This document shows, one piece after another, positions 42,068 to 47,158 of a stretch of DNA of 47,158 nucleotides (the first letter of the stretch is position 1; each line of letters begins with the position of its first letter). Source of the stretch: DASVWH01 sp036389715 (lineage in GTDB: Bacteria; Acidobacteriota; Blastocatellia; Pyrinomonadales; Pyrinomonadaceae); NCBI GenBank assembly GCA_036389715.1, contig DASVWH010000189.1, forward strand, positions 1 to 47,158. The letters are read 5' to 3'. Made by a program: the position numbers and the translations under genes. Under the pieces are notes generated by a model. The model was not told the DNA's origin. It did no database searches and worked only from the letters and a program-made list of their open reading frames with translations.

Positions 42068-43069
42068 TCAGACGGCGGCGCGCAACGATTGCGCGATTAA
42101 GGGGACGATGCGGCGCGGGACGGCGATGGCCTCTTTGATGTGGCGGGCGTGTGTGAAATGGCCCGCGACGTAGATGCCCGGCACGTTGGTCTCGAAGGTC
42201 TCCGAATTGTAGACGGGGATGTCTGTCAGCCCTGTGCGCTCTATCTCGACCCCGGCCTGGCGCAGCAGCCCCAGATCGGCGTCGCTCCCGATGAGGATGA
42301 AGACGGCGTCGTTGGCGAGCGTCAGCGTCTCGGCCGCATCGGTCGTCAGGCGAACGTGGGTCGCGGTTATCTCCTGGACCTCCCTGAAGTGCACGAGGCG
42401 CAGGCGTCCCTCTTCCAGCTCTCGTTCGAGCGGGGCGCGCACCCAGTGCTTGATGGCGTTCTTCTTCGGGTCGCGGTTCTCCCAGTCCTCGCGCCAGATG
42501 GCGAGCGTCGTCTGCGCGCCCTCCTCCGACAAAAAGAGCGCCGCTTCGGCCGCGCTGTTGCCGCCGCCGACGACCATCACCTGCTTACGCACGTAAGGGT
42601 AGGGCTCGACGAACCTGTAATGCACCTTCGGCAGCTGCTCGCCCGGCACGCCCAGGCGTCGCGGGTGCGCCATCGCGCCGACGGTGAAGAGGACGCGCCG
42701 CGCAGCGTACTGCCCGCGCGGCGTCCGCACGAGAAAGCATCCCGTCCCGGTGCGCTCAAACCCGGTCGCCTCCTCCTCGGTCCTGATGCGCAGCTTCTCT
42801 TCGAGCGCGAAACGCACGTAATGCGAGAGCAGCTCCTCGCGCGTCGGCTTTTCGCGGCAGGGCTGCAAAGCTCCTTCGCGCAGCTCCAACTCGTTCGGCG
42901 TCGAAAAGACCGTCCGCCCAACCGGATAATGAAAGACCGTCTGGGCAATCAAGCCTTTCTCAAGGACCAGATAATTCAGGCCCTCGCGCGCCGCCGCATC
43001 CGCGGCCGACAATCCCGCCGGCCCCGCGCCGATAATCAGCAAGTCTAAAATTTCGCCGCTCTTGAACAT
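42068..43069 (-). CDS. YpdA-like FAD/NAD(P)-binding oxidoreductase
   Basis: The 333-residue product has an FAD motif GAGPAGLSAADAAAREGLNY near its start, an NAD(P) motif VMVVGGGNSAAEAALFLSEE in the middle and a C-terminal FAD motif VPGIYVAGHFTHARHIKEAI. There is no CxxC redox pair, so it is not thioredoxin reductase. It matches the YpdA (bacillithiol-disulfide reductase) and Fdr-type group. I chose ATG 43069; the longer frame (to 43420) is Arg/Gly-rich and lacks homology. It converges on the HD-GYP gene 32 nt away. Confidence 0.85.
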   Translation of the reverse strand: MFKSGEILDLLIIGAGPAGLSAADAAAREGLNYLVLEKGLIAQTVFHYPVGRTVFSTPNELELREGALQPCREKPTREELLSHYVRFALEEKLRIRTEEEATGFERTGTGCFLVRTPRGQYAARRVLFTVGAMAHPRRLGVPGEQLPKVHYRFVEPYPYVRKQVMVVGGGNSAAEAALFLSEEGAQTTLAIWREDWENRDPKKNAIKHWVRAPLERELEEGRLRLVHFREVQEITATHVRLTTDAAETLTLANDAVFILIGSDADLGLLRQAGVEIERTGLTDIPVYNSETFETNVPGIYVAGHFTHARHIKEAIAVPRRIVPLIAQSLRAAV

Positions 43070-43620
43070 GACTCTCGAAAAACATCCTCTCACGTCGCCG
43101 CCCCGCGCATCAACTAGAGCGCACGCCGCAACGATTCGAGCCCGCCCGCCAGCGCCCTTTTCGCTTTCGCCCCGCCCCCGCGTTGACCCGTTGATGACGC
43201 CCGAGCACCCGCTTCTTTCCGAGTTCATTTCGAGGTTTTGAGCACTGCCAGACGGCAAAATGATGGCTCCCGACCGCTGCATATTTATTTGCAGAAAAGT
43301 CTTGACATCACCGGGGAGTTGCTCTATCTTGCGCGCGTTCAATCGGCCCTTCTTCTTTGTCGGCTGCTCTCGCCCTTTCCCATCTTTCCTGCAATCAACA
43401 GAGGGATAGGGACAACGCACCTACAGGTTTTTAGCGCGGCGGGCTGTGGCTCAAGCCTTCGTTCGTTGCCGCCCTGGAATGCGCTTCTCTTAAATACAGT
43501 CCATAGACTGACAGGGTATTTTAATTCTCTCAATCTAATAGCCCCGACCGAAAGATGTCGCCTTTCGGGCAGGCATCTGCCGTAAAGAGGCTTAAAACAG
43601 TTCGAGGAGGCAAGCTGAAA
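43070..43620. other. Divergent intergenic region with promoter
   Basis: About 550 nt lie between the reductase and the next operon. It contains one strong promoter (separate entry) and, near 43553-43573, a short hairpin (GATGTCGCC / GGCAGGCATC-like). No gene is supported; frames on the minus strand are GC-rich shadows. Confidence 0.5.
43302..43330 (+). promoter_or_regulatory. Strong sigma-70-like promoter
   Basis: TTGACA (43302-43307) and TATCTT (43325-43330) are spaced by 17 nt. It would start a transcript near 43337 with an untranslated leader of about 280 nt before the gene at 43621. Confidence 0.7.
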
Positions 43621-44022
43621 ATGGCCACTATCACCAATATATCTGCTACGGGCGGAGCGCCACAGGTTACCGTCAGAGGCGGCCAGCTGGCCAGATATAC
43701 CTGCCTTTTTTCTCTCCTGAAGCCGAGCGGTCAAACCTGGCCCGGTACTAATTCGCGCATCAAGATTATCCACGAGGTAACTCTGAACACGGATCGCTCG
43801 ACCGATACCTTCTCTCTCGGCGACCCGCAGAGCCTGCGCGGGCTTTCCCTGAACTGGAACATAGACATTAGAGTGATGGGCGGCGGCGGGCCGCAACAGT
43901 ACTCGATCCAGGTTGACATCAACCAAGATGGGTCTCCCGTGATGGAGCCCTCCTGGACGGCGGGCGGGCAGGTCACGGGCGAAGATACAATTGTTGCCGG
44001 TACAAAGTTGGGGGTCGCATAA
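43621..44022 (+). CDS. Small beta-rich protein of unknown function
   Basis: The 133-residue product starts MATITNISATGGAPQVTVRG and contains SLLKPSGQTWPGTNSRIKII, DTFSLGDPQSLRGLSLNWNI and DINQDGSPVMEPSWTAGGQV. It is rich in beta-prone and Gly residues, without signal peptide or membrane helix. The start ATG 43621 follows GAGGAGG. Its stop overlaps the next start (TAATG). It could be a carrier-like or coat-like beta protein; I do not recognise the family. Confidence 0.68.
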   Translation: MATITNISATGGAPQVTVRGGQLARYTCLFSLLKPSGQTWPGTNSRIKIIHEVTLNTDRSTDTFSLGDPQSLRGLSLNWNIDIRVMGGGGPQQYSIQVDINQDGSPVMEPSWTAGGQVTGEDTIVAGTKLGVA

Positions 44023-45638
44023 TGAAGAGCAAAGTCGCACTTGTCATCTCTGTTTTCACCGTGCTGCTGGTTTTGTTCTCACAACCGGCGGTCGCGCAGT
44101 TGTCCGGCAGGCAGCAGTTGAGTGTCGCAAACGGCGGCTCGACTTCCCAGCTCCCTCTCCGGCACATCGCTTCAATCCTGAGCAGGGATATCCCCGGCGG
44201 AGCACGTGTGACGATTACCTCCGACACGCCGCTCGGCGATTATATGGCCTATCGCAAGGGCAACCACTTTTATGTGACGGTTCCCCAATCCGATGCTCCC
44301 AATGGCCAGCTCAGCGTGAGCGGGACGGGCTTTTCGGATGCGAGAGTCGAGAATCAGGGCGGCGACCTGCTCTTTACTTTCCGTCTGGATGAGGGAGTCA
44401 GTGCGAGCGTCAATCAGAAGTTCAACCGGCTGGAAGTGGCCTTCGTCAAAGCGGGCGGGGCGACCCCTGCCGCCGTGAGCGCGGAGAAGACGGAAAGCGC
44501 CCCGGCTCTCGCTCTCAACTCTACTGTCCCGGCGAGCCGCTCCACCCGCTCCATGCCCGTCGCGGCGATGGCTGCTGCCGCTGCCGCAGCCCCGAGCATC
44601 AATCAGGTGGACGTTGACCTCTCCGTCCCCGAATCTCCCGCCTTCACTGTCCTGGGCGTGACGCCGGAAACCGTCACACGCCCGACGACGCCGAGGGAGT
44701 TCGCCACTTCGCTCCTTAACGGCGTGGACCAGCAGGGCAACTTTCAAACGGGACTCGCACTGGACTTCGTCCCGTTCCTGACCTTCGCCGGTAACAGCAC
44801 CTCGCTCTTTAGCTATAAGCATAACCCGGTCGAGCGGTTCCTGGCCCGCACACAGCTCTCGTTCGCCACCACGAAGGGAGCCACGGACGCCGATAAATCT
44901 ACGCGCCTGGCGCTGGGCCTGCGCCTGACTTTGTGGGATACGGGCGATCCGCGCCTGGACACCAAGCTCGAAGAATGCTACGCCAAGGCGGATAAGGACC
45001 CGCGCTTGAAACAGGATGAATACCTGCCTCTATTTGATGATCCCGAAGATGTTAAGGCGGAAAAGCTGGCCCGGCGTAAAGCCCTTCTAGGGGAGCTGGA
45101 TAAGCCCTGTAACGACGCCTCCCGCAAGCGAAACTGGAATAACTCAAGCTGGATCGTCGGGGCCGCGCCGAGCTGGATTAGTAAGACGGGCGAGACGAAA
45201 AACTTTCTCTGGAACGGCGGCGGGTTCTGGACCTCCCTGGCCTATGGCTTCGCGGGTGTCGAGGCGCTCAAGGATAACTCTCAACTGATCTTCCACGCGC
45301 GTTACCGCAACAACGAAAGCGTCGCGGACCCGGACAACGAGGGGCAGTTCTTTTCACAGGACAGCGCCTATTTCGGCACGCGCCTGCGGATTGCGCCCGG
45401 CAGCGCGGCCAAGTCCATCTTCTCTCTCGAAGGTAACTTCGTCCGCTCCAGGCGCGATAACAATGCCTTCGACAACTCGTCGCGCTACTCGCTCGGGCTT
45501 GAGCAGCGGATGGCCGAGAACATCTGGTTCTCGCTCGCGCTGGGCGGGCAGAGCGGGCGCACGGACGGTAACAATAAGGCTTTCGTCCTGACCTCCTTCA
45601 AGTGGGGGTTCACTCGCAAAGACACGCCGACGCAGTAA
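44022..45638 (+). CDS. Exported protein with AMIN-like N-terminal domain and probable outer-membrane barrel end
   Basis: The 538-residue product overlaps the previous gene by 1 nt. It has a signal peptide (VALVISVFTVLLVLFSQPAV AQ). The N-terminal domain (ARVTITSDTPLGDYMAYRKG, NHFYVTVPQSDAPNGQLSVS, GTGFSDARVENQGGDLLFTF) resembles AMIN-type domains of secretins and envelope proteins. An Ala-rich linker follows. The C-terminal half (FLARTQLSFATTKGATD, LALGLRLTLWDTGDPRLDTK, NSSWIVGAAPSWISKTGETK, SALGGQSGRTDGNNKAF-like) looks like a beta barrel with alternating aromatic residues. It is possibly an outer-membrane or surface protein. A hairpin terminator follows at 45705. Confidence 0.62.
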   Translation: MKSKVALVISVFTVLLVLFSQPAVAQLSGRQQLSVANGGSTSQLPLRHIASILSRDIPGGARVTITSDTPLGDYMAYRKGNHFYVTVPQSDAPNGQLSVSGTGFSDARVENQGGDLLFTFRLDEGVSASVNQKFNRLEVAFVKAGGATPAAVSAEKTESAPALALNSTVPASRSTRSMPVAAMAAAAAAAPSINQVDVDLSVPESPAFTVLGVTPETVTRPTTPREFATSLLNGVDQQGNFQTGLALDFVPFLTFAGNSTSLFSYKHNPVERFLARTQLSFATTKGATDADKSTRLALGLRLTLWDTGDPRLDTKLEECYAKADKDPRLKQDEYLPLFDDPEDVKAEKLARRKALLGELDKPCNDASRKRNWNNSSWIVGAAPSWISKTGETKNFLWNGGGFWTSLAYGFAGVEALKDNSQLIFHARYRNNESVADPDNEGQFFSQDSAYFGTRLRIAPGSAAKSIFSLEGNFVRSRRDNNAFDNSSRYSLGLEQRMAENIWFSLALGGQSGRTDGNNKAFVLTSFKWGFTRKDTPTQ

Positions 45639-45704
45639 CGCTTCCGGCTCTAACCCGTCAAGTGCTTCGGCCATCTCTTGAGGAAGCACCCTGCAAGAAA
45701 GAGG

Positions 45705-45743
45705 ACGAGGGGATTCTCGAAACCGCCGGCAGAGTCCCCTCGT
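45705..45743 (+). terminator. Probable terminator after the exported protein gene
   Basis: The arms ACGAGGGGATTCT (45705-45717) and AGAGTCCCCTCGT (45731-45743) pair with one mismatch, followed by TCACTTTT. It may end transcription before the next gene, whose start is 136 nt away. Confidence 0.6.
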
Positions 45744-45878
45744 TCACTTTTCGAGCCTTCAAACGTCTTCGGCCTCGCACACCGCCCGGCCCGTCTCAAG
45801 ACCTCGCGGCCGCGCCCGGCAGCAGATGATGCGAGAGGGCCTTACTCGCACCCTGATCCCGCACGGAAGAGGAAACCC

Positions 45879-47158
45879 ATGTTTAATCTGGAAACGCTTG
45901 ATAAGGTCATCGCCGTCGTTGTGGTCCTGCTGGCCCTGAGCCTCTTCGTGCAGTCTTTGCAGGGGTTGCTCAAGAAGGCTTTCAAGATCAAGTCACTTCA
46001 GATTGAGCAGTCGCTCGTGCATCTCTTCCATTACGTGCTGAACAAGAACGCGCTCGAATCTTTGACCAGCGTTGCCGATAAATCGCCGTTCATGAGAACC
46101 ATCATGCCGGGCACGAGGCATCCGTCCGAGCGCGACCCGGATGTCGCGGCCCTCTTTAGCGCCGTTGCCAGGGAGTTTAAGAAGGTCGGGCGAACGACTC
46201 AGTCCGGCAAGCTGATGCTCGGCTCCATCTCGAAGGGGGACCTGCTGAAATTCCTGGGCCGTGTGCCGGTCGCCGATTTGATTGATAAAATATCCCCCGG
46301 CGATAAGCTGGCGGAAATCGAAGCTCAGATTGCCTCCCTCCGCACGGTCATCCAGCAGCTCAAGACGGAGTACAGAGAGTTCGTCGGCGAGACGGATTTC
46401 GCCCGGATAGAGGAGGCGCTAACGCCGTTGCTCTCCGATCTCAGCCGCTTCCTGCATGGTCGCGGCGACGCGAACGTCATCCTCGAAGACATCTCCAGGC
46501 TGAAGGAAGTTGACCCGGACCAGGTCTTCCGGCTGCTCGCAGAGATGCCGGTCAGGATTGACAGGATCATCGCGCAGGTGCAGGGCGGCCGAGCCCCTGC
46601 GTCCTTGAAAGAGGCCACGGTCAAGGCGCTGCAACAGATGAAGGCGGCGGTCGCGGCGTTCTCCGGCGGCGTCGAGGAGCTGGTCCGGGGCTTCGCACGC
46701 ATCCGCGCCCTGAGGTCCAAGGTCGAGACCTGGTACGACACCGTCATGCAGAGCTTCGAGGAGCGCTACACGCGCAGCATGAAGACCTGGACGGTAATCA
46801 TCAGCATCATCGTCGTCATCCTGCTCAACGCCAACATCATCAATATCTACCGCGAAATCTCTTCGAGCGATGCCAAGCGCACGCTCATCCTGCAAAGCGT
46901 CGAGAGGTTTCAAAGCCGGGGCACGGCCGCGCAAGCGCCCGGCGGCGCGGCGCCCGATACTGCGCCGCAGACCCCGGAGGCGCTCTACAAGGAGGGGCTC
47001 AAAGTCATCAACGATAACATCGGCGATTACACCTCGATGGGCTTTCAGGGGCCGGGCTGGATGAGGGAAGTCAGCGACTGGTTCAGCGGCGCGGGTAATT
47101 ACCGGAGCGCGCCCTTCAACACCTGGCGATTCGGGCTCGGCCAGGCGGCGAAGACTCT
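45879..47158 (+). CDS. Two-TM coiled-coil membrane protein, 3'-partial
   Basis: The frame opens at ATG 45879 (GAAGAGGAAACCC upstream) and runs off the window after 426 codons. The N-terminus is a membrane helix (LDKVIAVVVVLLALSLFVQS); a second helix is near residues 306-325 (TVIISIIVVILLNANIINIY). Between them are long helical stretches (KLAEIEAQIASLRTVIQQLK, EATVKALQQMKAAVAAFSGG). An Ala/Pro/Gly-rich linker follows (TAAQAPGGAAPDTAPQTPEA). It could be a membrane scaffold or sensor. Its gene order with the two genes before it suggests one functional unit. I do not recognise the family. Confidence 0.7.
   Translation, partial: MFNLETLDKVIAVVVVLLALSLFVQSLQGLLKKAFKIKSLQIEQSLVHLFHYVLNKNALESLTSVADKSPFMRTIMPGTRHPSERDPDVAALFSAVAREFKKVGRTTQSGKLMLGSISKGDLLKFLGRVPVADLIDKISPGDKLAEIEAQIASLRTVIQQLKTEYREFVGETDFARIEEALTPLLSDLSRFLHGRGDANVILEDISRLKEVDPDQVFRLLAEMPVRIDRIIAQVQGGRAPASLKEATVKALQQMKAAVAAFSGGVEELVRGFARIRALRSKVETWYDTVMQSFEERYTRSMKTWTVIISIIVVILLNANIINIYREISSSDAKRTLILQSVERFQSRGTAAQAPGGAAPDTAPQTPEALYKEGLKVINDNIGDYTSMGFQGPGWMREVSDWFSGAGNYRSAPFNTWRFGLGQAAKT

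Overview
The window looks like a chromosome segment of an Acidobacteriota bacterium, most likely class Blastocatellia (inference). The basis is high GC, a TonB-dependent receptor of the Oar type with an N-terminal carboxypeptidase-regulatory domain, a secretin fused to a cohesin domain, a TolB-like protein with a C-terminal domain I associate with this group, and the minus-strand block rplM-rpsI-rpsB-tsf-pyrH-frr.

Layout. 1-5080: end of a type II secretion / type IV pilus-like operon (secretin, two prepilins, a PilM-like protein). 5093-7328: ECF sigma factor, zinc-finger anti-sigma factor and a polymer-forming membrane protein. 7752-12321: an exported DUF5666-type protein and a TonB-dependent receptor, both with Gly/Pro-rich inserts, closed by a strong terminator. 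12502-17115 (minus): translation genes, whose gaps hold three different long low-complexity inverted repeats. 17280-18485 (minus): M48 metalloprotease. 18944-25442: a large BrxC/PglY-like P-loop ATPase, a DUF2520 Rossmann protein and malic enzyme.

25529-40688 is the accessory region and the main discovery. After a broken minus-strand gene and a cluster of TAAATTA palindromes comes a chain of quasi-palindromic elements of about 85-115 bp. They begin like RYYTAACAACTCATTGAACC and end like GGTTAATTCGGGCGTTAGAY. These are integron attC sites. Ten are clear, one is degenerate, and further half or doubtful sites follow. They bound single-gene cassettes: TolB-like, DUF2059, retropepsin-like protease, two DUF433/DUF5615 toxin-antitoxin pairs in opposite orientation, two paralogous membrane-anchored proteins in opposite orientation, a Cys-rich exported protein and several unknowns. 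No integrase gene is visible next to the array, so it is either a CALIN (cluster of attC sites lacking an integrase) or the distal part of a chromosomal integron. Many cassette products carry signal peptides, several cassettes have their own promoter, and the array decays to the right, where attC sites become degenerate or are lost (35-40.7 kb).

41400-47158 returns to high-GC sequence: an HD-GYP protein, a YpdA-like flavin reductase (minus), then a promoter and three uncharacterised genes (a small beta-rich protein, an exported protein with an AMIN-like start and probable barrel end, and a two-TM coiled-coil protein cut by the window end).
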